The notes beneath the pieces are model-generated. The model worked only from the letters and a program-made list of their open reading frames with translations, was not told the origin of the DNA and made no database searches. Positions 37,922 through 45,873 of a DNA stretch of 64,000 nucleotides are shown piece after piece; positions within the stretch are counted from its first letter, which is position 1; each line of letters opens with the position of its first letter. The position numbers were made by a program, and so were the translations under genes. Origin of the DNA: Pseudomonas sp. R5-89-07 (GTDB lineage: Bacteria; Pseudomonadota; Gammaproteobacteria; Pseudomonadales; Pseudomonadaceae); assembly GCF_003851685.1 (NCBI RefSeq), contig NZ_CP027727.1:2170001-2234000 (forward strand), in the 5' to 3' direction.

Positions 37922-38993
37922 TTGCCTGGCCGGACGGTCGTTGTGTGGTCGGCAATGCCCCGGTCCAGCGCTTGAAGGCGCGCCGCAAGCCCCGCGCATC
38001 GCTGAAACCGATGGTGTGGGCAATGTCGGCTATCGACATAGTGGTGTTTTGCAGTAAGTCACAAGCGCGCTCGTGCCTGATTCGATCCAGCAGCCCGCTG
38101 TATGTCACACCCCGATCCGTCAGGCGGCGACGCAAGGTACGCTCACTCATGTTGAGCTCCTTTGAAAAGGCCTGGAGGGCTTCAGGGTCGTCGAGGTTGA
38201 GGCGGATATGACTGGACAGGGTTTCAATCAGGTCATGGCGAGAGCCGCGTCGGTTTATCAATTGATCCAACTTGGCCCGCAAAGGGCCACACGCCATGTC
38301 GTCATAGTCCGGTAGGCGCGCATTCAACCAATGGGCTTCGCAGACCAAGCGATTTTTCCCGGCCGTGAATGTTATCGGGCAACGAAATTCCCGCCGATAG
38401 GCCTGCGCATATTCCGGACGGGCGTACGATAACTCGACCCTGAGCGGGTTGAAGGCCGGCCCTATCAGCCGCCTTACCACGGACACGGCGCTCGAAAAGG
38501 CTTCTTCGATCAAGAAGGGCTCAATTTCAAGATCGAACACTTTGGGTTTGACCTCAATGATGAACTCGTTGGGATGAACACTGGCGCGGTGCTCCAGTAA
38601 CGCACCGGTATCCCCTTGATGCTCAAGGCCATAGGTGATGGCCTCGCCCAGGGTTTTACAGGTCAGCATGGCCAGGCCCGCCAGCCCCCAGGACACTGGG
38701 GTCTGACGTGTGCCGGCAGAGAGCCCCAACGCGGGGTCCTTGATTGCACGCTGTGTTCGAATAATCAGCCTTCGGGTCTGCCGATAGGACAAGCGCATGT
38801 CCAGATCAAGCAGTTCGTTATAGCCGAAGCCGAGACCGCGACAAATGCGTTCCGTCGACAACCCGCTCTCCATCAACAGGCTGAACAAGGCCCGCGCAAC
38901 GTTGGGAACCACCACGGCTTCATCTTGCTGGGGATGCTGCGTCCAATGCTGGGCAGCGGCTGCGGGCTCTAACATGGATAGAACACTCTGCAT
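37902..38993 (-). CDS. AraC-family regulator (OruR-like), second copy
   Basis: A 363-residue regulator similar in layout to the one at 25.5-26.5 kb: Arabinose_bd-type N-terminal domain (GFGYNELLDLDMRLSYRQTR) and C-terminal AraC domain (MSERTLRRRL, IADIAHTIGFSDARGLRRAFKRWTG). It has a longer N-terminus with a run AAAAQH. ATG 38993 sits directly beside a perfect inverted repeat (38994-39020). It converges with the MFS-SDR gene and is divergent from the FMO gene. Confidence 0.88.
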   Translation of the reverse strand: MQSVLSMLEPAAAAQHWTQHPQQDEAVVVPNVARALFSLLMESGLSTERICRGLGFGYNELLDLDMRLSYRQTRRLIIRTQRAIKDPALGLSAGTRQTPVSWGLAGLAMLTCKTLGEAITYGLEHQGDTGALLEHRASVHPNEFIIEVKPKVFDLEIEPFLIEEAFSSAVSVVRRLIGPAFNPLRVELSYARPEYAQAYRREFRCPITFTAGKNRLVCEAHWLNARLPDYDDMACGPLRAKLDQLINRRGSRHDLIETLSSHIRLNLDDPEALQAFSKELNMSERTLRRRLTDRGVTYSGLLDRIRHERACDLLQNTTMSIADIAHTIGFSDARGLRRAFKRWTGALPTTQRPSGQAIMPRCS

Positions 38994-39020
38994 CGGAAGG
39001 GGTAGAGGTTACCCCTTCCG
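38994..39020 (-). promoter_or_regulatory. Perfect inverted repeat abutting the second AraC start codon
   Basis: CGGAAGGGGTA (38994-39004) and TACCCCTTCCG (39010-39020) are exact complements across 5 bp. On the minus strand the repeat ends at the base before the ATG at 38993, and its 5' arm contains the AAGGGG that could serve as ribosome binding site. It could be an operator for autoregulation or an mRNA hairpin that hides the start. Confidence 0.6.
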
Positions 39021-39194
39021 TCGGTAATTTAGCACCTCACTCTCTCCTTTCGTTGGCGTGTCGGATTAGTTTTCTGAGCGCGAAGCGTATCTGTCCGCAA
39101 TGGTCCCCTGAATGGCCGCAAAAGGCTCATCGAAAGCACCGGCTTCCCTTTAGATTTCGGTTCAACACTGAACGGAATATCCAGGGAAAGCGCG

Positions 39195-40619
39195 ATGAAA
39201 TCAGAACAAGACGCAGCGATTATCAACCGAGGAAATACCGCCTGCATTATTGGCGCCGGGCCGGGTGGATTGAGTGCCGCACGTGCCCTCAAAGCAAAGA
39301 AAATCGCCTATGACCAATTCGAGCGACATTCGGATGTAGGGGGGATTTGGGACATCACCAATGCCGGCACGCCGATGTACGATTCGGCGCATTTCATCTC
39401 GTCCAGGGACCTATCGGGCTTCGTCGGGTTTCCCATGCCCAGGGACTTTCCGGAGTACCCCTCCCACCGTCAAATCGCTCACTATCTGAGGAGCTTCGCT
39501 GCCGCATTCGGGTTACGTGAGTCCATACAGTTCAGTACCACGGTGACCCTGATTGAAAAGGATCCTGACGGGCACTGGTCCGTCAGCCTCAGTGACGGTT
39601 CTACGCGGCGATATCGCTGGATCGTGTTGGCCACCGGGACAAACTGGAAGCCTAACCTGCCTTCGTTCCGTGGTGAGTTCAATGGGGAAATACGCCATTC
39701 CAACTCGTTTCAATCCGGGTCGGAATTCCACGGTAAAAACGTGTTGGTGGTGGGCGCGGGCAATTCTGGCGCGGACATTTCCTGCGAAGCCGCCATTCAC
39801 GCAAAACAAGCCTTCATCAGCATGAGGCGTGGCTACTATTTCATTCCCAAGCATGTGTTTGGCGTACCTGCCGACGTGTTCGGTGAAAATGGGCCGCACC
39901 TGCCATTGTGGTTGGCCAGGCCTGTCTTCAAGTTTCTATTGAAGCTGCTTGTGGGAGACCTGACTCGCTGGGGCTTACCGAAGCCTGATCATCGCTTGTT
40001 CGAGACTCACCCGATTGTGAACTCACAACTGCTGCATCATCATCAGCACGGCAATATTGCGGTAAGGAAAAATATTGATCGTTTGGAGGGGGATTTCGTC
40101 ATTTTTGAAGAGGGTGCACGGGAAAAAATCGATTTGGTCCTCTGTGCGACAGGCTTCAAATGGGGAGCGGAATGCGCGGCGCAGTTTTTTGAATGGAAGA
40201 ACGGCAGGCCTTTACTTTATCTGTCGATGTTCAGCCGCACTCACCGCAACCTCTGCGCCATCGGCTACCTCGATCAGAATTCCAGCGCGTTCAAGTTGTT
40301 CGATACCCAGGCGCTCACCCTGGCTGCGTATTTTCGTGCGCAACTGGATGGGCTGGACACGGCACGCCAATTCGATCAGTTGATTCAGCGCGACGATCCG
40401 GACCTCAGTGGAGGTATTCAGTTCGTTCAATCGGATCGGCATGCGGTTTATCTGGATGCTCGGACCTTCACCGCCTACCTGGAGGCGCTGCGCACCCGCA
40501 TGCATTGGCCGCGATTGACTGAAGACGTATATGCGGCAATCAAACTCGATCAGCCTTTTCCAAAGAGCGCTGCGCCTGTTACTCATGACGTGCTGGGGGA
40601 GAGTCTGCATGGCAAGTAA
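39195..40619 (+). CDS. Flavin-containing monooxygenase-like protein
   Basis: A 474-residue FMO-family oxidoreductase using FAD and NADPH. Motifs: FAD-binding GAGPGGLSAARAL near 16-28, GGIWD near 50, the FMO-identifying FNGEIRHSNSF near 162-172 and the NADPH-binding VVGAGNSGADISCEAA near 185. ATG 39195 follows AGGGA. Its stop overlaps the following SDR gene by 11 bp. Substrate is not deducible; amines, sulfides and ketones are typical. Confidence 0.87.
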   Translation: MKSEQDAAIINRGNTACIIGAGPGGLSAARALKAKKIAYDQFERHSDVGGIWDITNAGTPMYDSAHFISSRDLSGFVGFPMPRDFPEYPSHRQIAHYLRSFAAAFGLRESIQFSTTVTLIEKDPDGHWSVSLSDGSTRRYRWIVLATGTNWKPNLPSFRGEFNGEIRHSNSFQSGSEFHGKNVLVVGAGNSGADISCEAAIHAKQAFISMRRGYYFIPKHVFGVPADVFGENGPHLPLWLARPVFKFLLKLLVGDLTRWGLPKPDHRLFETHPIVNSQLLHHHQHGNIAVRKNIDRLEGDFVIFEEGAREKIDLVLCATGFKWGAECAAQFFEWKNGRPLLYLSMFSRTHRNLCAIGYLDQNSSAFKLFDTQALTLAAYFRAQLDGLDTARQFDQLIQRDDPDLSGGIQFVQSDRHAVYLDARTFTAYLEALRTRMHWPRLTEDVYAAIKLDQPFPKSAAPVTHDVLGESLHGK

Positions 40620-41478
40620 TACGTCGTTTACGGGCTGGTTAGCGCTGATTACGGGGGGCGCGGGTGGGCTGGGGCGTGCTATCGCAGCAGCACTGATCGC
40701 CCGAGGCGTCAAATGCCTGCTGGTCGATATTGATGCTGTGCGCCTGGGCCAGGCGGCTAGCGCTCTCGGGCCGCTGGCATTGACCTATCAGGCAGACCTT
40801 ACCGATCGTGATGCGCTTGGGGGGCTGGTGAGTTATGTGAAAACTGAGATGGGCCGCCTTGATCTGTTGGTCAATAATGCCGGGATACTAAGCAACATTC
40901 CTTTCGAGGCCAGGTCCGCCGTCTCAATTGCGCGTGAAGTCCAGCTCAATATGGTGGTCCCCTTGGAGCTGTGTCAGGCGTTTCTACCCTTGTTGCAGCA
41001 GGCCAGGGACGGACGGGTTATTTCAATTGTTTCCTTGGGGGGATTATTTCCCATGCCGGAAACATGCATTTATTCGGCAACCAAGTTTGGCCTGCGTGGC
41101 GCCATGCTGTGCTTGGGGTTGGATAGCAAACGCTTGGGCGTGAAATTCACCATCGTGAACCCTTCGGCGACGGAAACGCCGATGCTGATGCGTGAGGCCA
41201 TTGAAGACGGCAACAAGATGCAGTTTATGGACCCGCCTCAAATGCCCGAAGACGTGGCTAAAACGGTCATCAGGGCGCTGGAAAAACCTCGGCTTGAACT
41301 GTTCGTGCGTCCCAGTGAATCCTGGACTGCGCGTTTAGTCATGCTCGTGCCGGGCGTTTTACCGTACGTATTGCCCTTGTTTCGGCGCAAGAGTGAAAAG
41401 GGGCACCGCAACTATCTGGTGTCGCTCGAACAGCGGGGTTTGATAACCCGGGAAGGTGAAGGCTGGCGCCTGAAATGA
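40609..41478 (+). CDS. Short-chain dehydrogenase/reductase
   Basis: A 289-residue classical SDR: cofactor motif ITGGAGGLGRA near residue 15, NNAG near 88, Ser in SIVSLGG and Tyr-Lys in YSATKFGLRG near 155-165. ATG 40609 follows GGGGAGAG and lies within the end of the FMO gene, so the two are translationally coupled and likely act in sequence on one substrate. Confidence 0.87.
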   Translation: MASNTSFTGWLALITGGAGGLGRAIAAALIARGVKCLLVDIDAVRLGQAASALGPLALTYQADLTDRDALGGLVSYVKTEMGRLDLLVNNAGILSNIPFEARSAVSIAREVQLNMVVPLELCQAFLPLLQQARDGRVISIVSLGGLFPMPETCIYSATKFGLRGAMLCLGLDSKRLGVKFTIVNPSATETPMLMREAIEDGNKMQFMDPPQMPEDVAKTVIRALEKPRLELFVRPSESWTARLVMLVPGVLPYVLPLFRRKSEKGHRNYLVSLEQRGLITREGEGWRLK

Positions 41479-41526
41479 CCGCAGGAACATAACTAGAGTA
41501 GGCAAGGGTGAGCCATTGGCTGTTCA

Positions 41527-42516
41527 TCAGGCCCACTCTATGGCGAGATGAGTGCTCACCGCGCGAAGCAACGCAGCCTCGCAATCGCAAACTATGAACA
41601 CGACGGATGTGCGGTCCGTCGCTGGCGCTGACAGGCGTCGCGCTGCCGAGAAGGTAGTGCCGACGCTTTGCAGTAAAACCAGGAGACCCTGTGGGTCATT
41701 CACCAGGGCCTTTATCCTCAAAAGCCGCTCGCCCAGCACGCTGGCAATGTTTTCCAGCCAGTCCTGAACATCTTCCCATTCCGGCTTGTCCAGTAGCGCG
41801 TGAACCACCTGGATGCGCGGATGCTGAACCTTTTGCGCGTGTATTTGCCTGGGGATGAAGGATGGAATATACCGCTCGGTTGGCCCACGAATACTGGCCC
41901 ATTTCATCCTTTCAAGTGGTTCGATTTCGTCGATGACGGCGGCGAACGGATTCAGCCGCTTGACGGACTCAACGCGATGGGCTCGCACCGTATTTGAAAC
42001 CAGATCGCCCTTGGTCAGTACGATCACCTGTGCGGCTGCCAACTGGGCCAACTCTGCTTGCGCGTCGATGCTGGAGCCTATGTCCCGGCTGCAATCGAGG
42101 GTTGAAACAATACTGACGCGCATGCGCAGTTCTGCAAGCCCAGCCAATGAGCGCATGACGGGCCCCGGCTTTGAAAGCCCGCTGCACTCCAGGATGATAC
42201 GTGCCAAGGGGGGCAAGCCGGATCTGGCCTGGCTGGCGATCAGCTCTTCTACCGTAAACACCAGGTCATTGGTCAGCGAGCAACACACACAGCCGTTGCT
42301 CAGCGTTGCCACCGCCAGGCCTTGGGCGGAGTCGGACACAATGGCACCGTCAATGTTGATCGCGCCCGCCTCATTGATGATCACCGCCGTCGAGGCCGCC
42401 ATGTGCTGGGCATTGATGAACCCTTCAAGCAGGGTTGTCTTGCCGCTGCCCAGCGGGCCGGCAAGGATGATGAACTGCGTGAGTTCCCAGGGTGTGCTGT
42501 GCTCGTCAGAGGTCAT
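41527..42516 (-). CDS. CobW/COG0523-family GTPase
   Basis: A 329-residue G3E GTPase. Walker A GPLGSGKTTLL is near residue 20, and the metal-binding CxCC motif is present as NGCVCCSL near 76; ECSGLSKP is the family's DxxG-like switch region. Members deliver metal ions to enzymes (for example CobW, UreG relatives, nitrile hydratase activators). ATG 42516 overlaps the 3' end of the amidohydrolase gene on the same strand by 11 bp, which suggests it metallates that enzyme. Confidence 0.85.
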   Translation of the reverse strand: MTSDEHSTPWELTQFIILAGPLGSGKTTLLEGFINAQHMAASTAVIINEAGAINIDGAIVSDSAQGLAVATLSNGCVCCSLTNDLVFTVEELIASQARSGLPPLARIILECSGLSKPGPVMRSLAGLAELRMRVSIVSTLDCSRDIGSSIDAQAELAQLAAAQVIVLTKGDLVSNTVRAHRVESVKRLNPFAAVIDEIEPLERMKWASIRGPTERYIPSFIPRQIHAQKVQHPRIQVVHALLDKPEWEDVQDWLENIASVLGERLLRIKALVNDPQGLLVLLQSVGTTFSAARRLSAPATDRTSVVFIVCDCEAALLRAVSTHLAIEWA

Positions 42517-44107
42517 CACGGTGTTCTCTCTTCCAGGTGCGAGCTACCATCTCACGCACATCGGCCAACAGATCGGTTACCTCAAACAGGACCCCGGCTT
42601 TTACCGTGGTTTCAAGTGCCCGATTCTGTTCCAGTGAGCGCGTGCTGTCATTCAGCCGCAACGCGCCGGTGCCATAAAGCAGTTTGAAATCAGTCATCGG
42701 ATTTTGATTCAGGATCAAGAGGTCCGCTCTCTTGCCAGGCTCCAACGTGCCGGTCTCAGCGTCGATTCCCAGCAGTTCAGCGCCGTGCAGAGTCGCTGCG
42801 CGCAAGACTTCCTGTGGGGTAAAGCCGGCCTCCTGGAACAGCTCCAGCTCTCGGATGAATCCAAACCCGTATATCTGGAACATAAACCCGGAGTCACTGC
42901 CCGGGCAGACACGGCCACCTTTGTTTTTGAACTCGTTCAGAAACTGCATCCAGATGTTGAAGCTTTGCTTCCACTCAAGCTCGTTCCTGACTGACCAACG
43001 ATAGAAATAGGCGCCGTGCCCGCCGCGTTGCGGCTGGAAATAGTTCCAGGTGGTGCTGTCGGTGTACTGGTCATGCCACTCCGCCCGCCGCGCGCGCATC
43101 AGGTCACGGTTGGCGTCGTAGACATTCAGGGTCGGAACGAACGTATGGCCGGCCTCAAGAAACTCATCCAGCACCTGGTTCCATTTCGGGCTACCCGGCT
43201 TGGCCGCCTGCAGAAAGGTCTGCCCGGCGGTGGCGAAGCGCAAGTATTCGTCGTTGTAGTTGTAGTCGTCGTCGATCAGGGCAAGTGTGCGGCCCTCCAA
43301 TAGCGCTTCCGGCAACCCATAGGAGTGCTCGGTACTGGTCAGGCCCCACTTGGCGGTGCGCAACGCGTTCATGCGGCCGACCGAGAGCTGGGCGTGGTGG
43401 CAGCAGGTGCGCAGGCCCAGTTTCTGCGCTTCGTCGAGGGCCGCTTCCATGACGGCGGGCGACGCACCGAAGAATTTCACGCCGTCAGCCCCTTTGTCCT
43501 TCACCCGGCGTAGCCATTCTCGGCCTTGCTCGGGTGTATGGATGACTTTGAGGTAGTCATTTACCGCAGGGAAATAGACATAGGGATACAGATGCGGTGC
43601 TGCAATATGGTTTTGCGAAGAGGCCTGCTTTTGCTCACAGGTCCATGCCAGCCCGTTCATGCACCCCGCTTCGCGCACCGACGTGACGCCATGGGCCAGC
43701 CACAGCTTGTAGGCGTAATCCGCAGGCAGCATTTGGCCATTTTCGCCATGGAAAGGTGTCCCGACATGCGCATGGCAGTCGACAAAGCCCGGGGTGACGA
43801 ACTTGCCGGTGCAATCGATCTCATGGTCTCCACGGGCGGGTCGCCTCAGGGGGTTGATGGGCAGTCCGGGTACGCCGACGGCTGCTATTTCAACAATGCG
43901 CTCACCTTCAATCACTATGTCGGCAGGCCCCCAGGGCGGGGCGCCTGTACCGTCGATCACGGTGGCACCACGCAACACCAGGCGCTGGAAGGGGCCATGC
44001 CCCCGATCATTGGTCGTGGCAGGTACGACTTGGCCAAGCCCTTTTTTTGCAAAGCCGGCGACCATCTCTTCGCCGACTTCGATGGCGGGGGGTACGCGAT
44101 CTTTCAC
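42506..44107 (-). CDS. Amidohydrolase family metal-dependent hydrolase
   Basis: A 533-residue amidohydrolase of the imidazolonepropionase/prolidase-like group. Metal ligands and family signatures include VDCHAHVGTPF near residue 112, HHAQLS near 241, TEHSYG near 262 and PGSDSGF near 388 (metal Asp). The N-terminus has the composite-domain strand with TVIDGTGAPPWGPADI. It is upstream of, and overlaps, the COG0523 GTPase gene. The substrate is unknown. Confidence 0.85.
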   Translation of the reverse strand: MKDRVPPAIEVGEEMVAGFAKKGLGQVVPATTNDRGHGPFQRLVLRGATVIDGTGAPPWGPADIVIEGERIVEIAAVGVPGLPINPLRRPARGDHEIDCTGKFVTPGFVDCHAHVGTPFHGENGQMLPADYAYKLWLAHGVTSVREAGCMNGLAWTCEQKQASSQNHIAAPHLYPYVYFPAVNDYLKVIHTPEQGREWLRRVKDKGADGVKFFGASPAVMEAALDEAQKLGLRTCCHHAQLSVGRMNALRTAKWGLTSTEHSYGLPEALLEGRTLALIDDDYNYNDEYLRFATAGQTFLQAAKPGSPKWNQVLDEFLEAGHTFVPTLNVYDANRDLMRARRAEWHDQYTDSTTWNYFQPQRGGHGAYFYRWSVRNELEWKQSFNIWMQFLNEFKNKGGRVCPGSDSGFMFQIYGFGFIRELELFQEAGFTPQEVLRAATLHGAELLGIDAETGTLEPGKRADLLILNQNPMTDFKLLYGTGALRLNDSTRSLEQNRALETTVKAGVLFEVTDLLADVREMVARTWKREHRDDL

Positions 44108-44379
44108 TGAATCCTCCCGGCGCCTCGCCCTTAGCCCACGCTGCGCATGGGGAGGGGCACGCGCTCAGATAGTTATTGAGGCACGTCATCAAACGTGTTG
44201 TCAGCATAGATTCGCGCCGTTGGCGGGTTCTCCTATTTCAGATGCTATTGCAGCAGTTTTTTTTCCTACTTGGTTCAGGTGACGCAGGTGTCGCCGAAGT
44301 GGGCCAAATGTATGCACCCCTACAACAAGATGGGCACGGCTTTTTCATTTGCGCGAATAGCTGAAAGCTCGGAGGCGTC

Positions 44380-45663
44380 ATGACTACAGCACCGCTAGCA
44401 GTCCATTCCCAGGCACACGGCTCGATGCGTCGCAAGGCCATTGTGGCCACCGTATTGGGCAATGGTTTTGAGTGGTTTGACTTTATGGTGTACGGCTTCT
44501 TTGCCATCACCATCGGCAAGCTATTTTTCCCCACCGGCAACGACGTCACTTCGCTGATGCTCTCTGCCGCCACTTTCGGCGTCGGCTTTTTGGTGCGGCC
44601 CGTGGGTGGAGTACTCATCGGTATCTATTCGGATCGTTACGGAAGAAAAGGGGCGTTGTCCCTGACCATCATTCTGATGGGGATAGGCACAGCCCTTATC
44701 GGGCTGGCACCGACTTACTCGCAAATTGGCATGGCGGCACCGTGCATTATCGTATTTGCCAGATTGCTGCAGGGGGTATCGGCGGGCGGCGAAATGGGCA
44801 CCGCCACGGCGTACCTGACCGAACATGCTCCGGCGGGTAAAAAGGCCTACTACTCCAGCTGGATCCAGACCAGCATCGGTTTTGCCGTGCTGGTGGGGGC
44901 CTGTTTCGGCACGGGCATTACCCTCAACCTGAGCCCTGAACAGGTCGAGAGCTGGGGCTGGCGTATTCCGTTTCTGTTCGGTTTGTTGATTGGTCCCATT
45001 GGTTATTTCATTCGCCGTAATCTGGATGAGTCGCCCGCGTTCCTGGAAGAGGGGGATAAATCCGAGACGCCCTTCAAGGACGTTATTCGAGAGTATCCCA
45101 AACAGGCCTTCGCCAGCTTCGCCATGGTGGTGCTGTGGACGGTGTGCATTTACGTGATCCTGTTCTATATGCCGACCTACTCGGTGAGGGTGTTGCAACT
45201 GCCGCAATCGGCATCCTTCATGGCCGCGATCGTCGGTGGGGCGGTGATCTCTATATGTTCGCCGATTACCGGTTGGCTGTCAGACAAAGTGGGGCGCAAG
45301 TGGCTGTTGGGCGGGGCGTCTGCGGTGATGCTGGTGTTGGCCTGGCCGCTGTTTTCCATGATCGTTTCGCAGCCGTCATTGCAGACACTGTGCATCTTCC
45401 AGGCGGTGTTCGGGCTGCTGATCGCGACCTACACGGGGCCGATATTGGCGGCACTGTCCGAAACGTTCCCGACCAAAGTGCTTTCAACGGGACTGTCGGT
45501 GGCCTACAACCTGGCGGTAATGACGTTTGGCGGCTTCGCTTCGTTGATTTTGACGTGGTTGATTCAAGCGACGGGCACCGCAACCGCGCCTGCCTTTTAT
45601 GTAATGTTCGCTGCTGCTTTCAGCTTCCTCGGCGTCATGCTGGGGTATCGCCAACCCAAATAA
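44380..45663 (+). CDS. MFS transporter, metabolite:H+ symporter (MHS) family
   Basis: A 427-residue inner-membrane transporter with about twelve hydrophobic segments. Family motifs are GNGFEWFDFMVYGF near residue 28, GGVLIGIYSDRYGRKG near 78 and a second YxDRxGRK-type loop, SDKVGRKWLL. MHS members (KgtP, ProP, citrate permeases) carry organic acids or zwitterions with protons. ATG 44380 follows GGAGG. It lies between the amidohydrolase, which is divergent, and the FAD/Fe-S dehydrogenase downstream. Confidence 0.9.
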   Translation: MTTAPLAVHSQAHGSMRRKAIVATVLGNGFEWFDFMVYGFFAITIGKLFFPTGNDVTSLMLSAATFGVGFLVRPVGGVLIGIYSDRYGRKGALSLTIILMGIGTALIGLAPTYSQIGMAAPCIIVFARLLQGVSAGGEMGTATAYLTEHAPAGKKAYYSSWIQTSIGFAVLVGACFGTGITLNLSPEQVESWGWRIPFLFGLLIGPIGYFIRRNLDESPAFLEEGDKSETPFKDVIREYPKQAFASFAMVVLWTVCIYVILFYMPTYSVRVLQLPQSASFMAAIVGGAVISICSPITGWLSDKVGRKWLLGGASAVMLVLAWPLFSMIVSQPSLQTLCIFQAVFGLLIATYTGPILAALSETFPTKVLSTGLSVAYNLAVMTFGGFASLILTWLIQATGTATAPAFYVMFAAAFSFLGVMLGYRQPK

Positions 45664-45873
45664 TGCCTGTTCGCTGGTGGGCGGGTTGCTTTGCGCGACT
45701 GGTCGGGCTCACACCTGAAGCAGGAGAGAAGATCGTTTCGTTCCTACTTTTCAACCGTGGAGCCGCCGCCCGGCAATGCATAGGATGAATCATCGCTGAA
45801 GACGCCGTCCGGCGCCGGCGCGACACCAGTCGTCACCCAGTGCGTAGCCGCTGATATAACAATAGGCAACCTT

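Noticed and set aside
42322..42687. A 121-codon plus-strand frame opposite the COG0523 GTPase
   Set aside because: It lies opposite the Walker A and CVCC region of the GTPase and the amidohydrolase end, both clear genes.
43526..44110. A 194-codon plus-strand frame opposite the amidohydrolase start
   Set aside because: It mirrors the coding strand of the amidohydrolase and has no ribosome binding site or recognisable domain.
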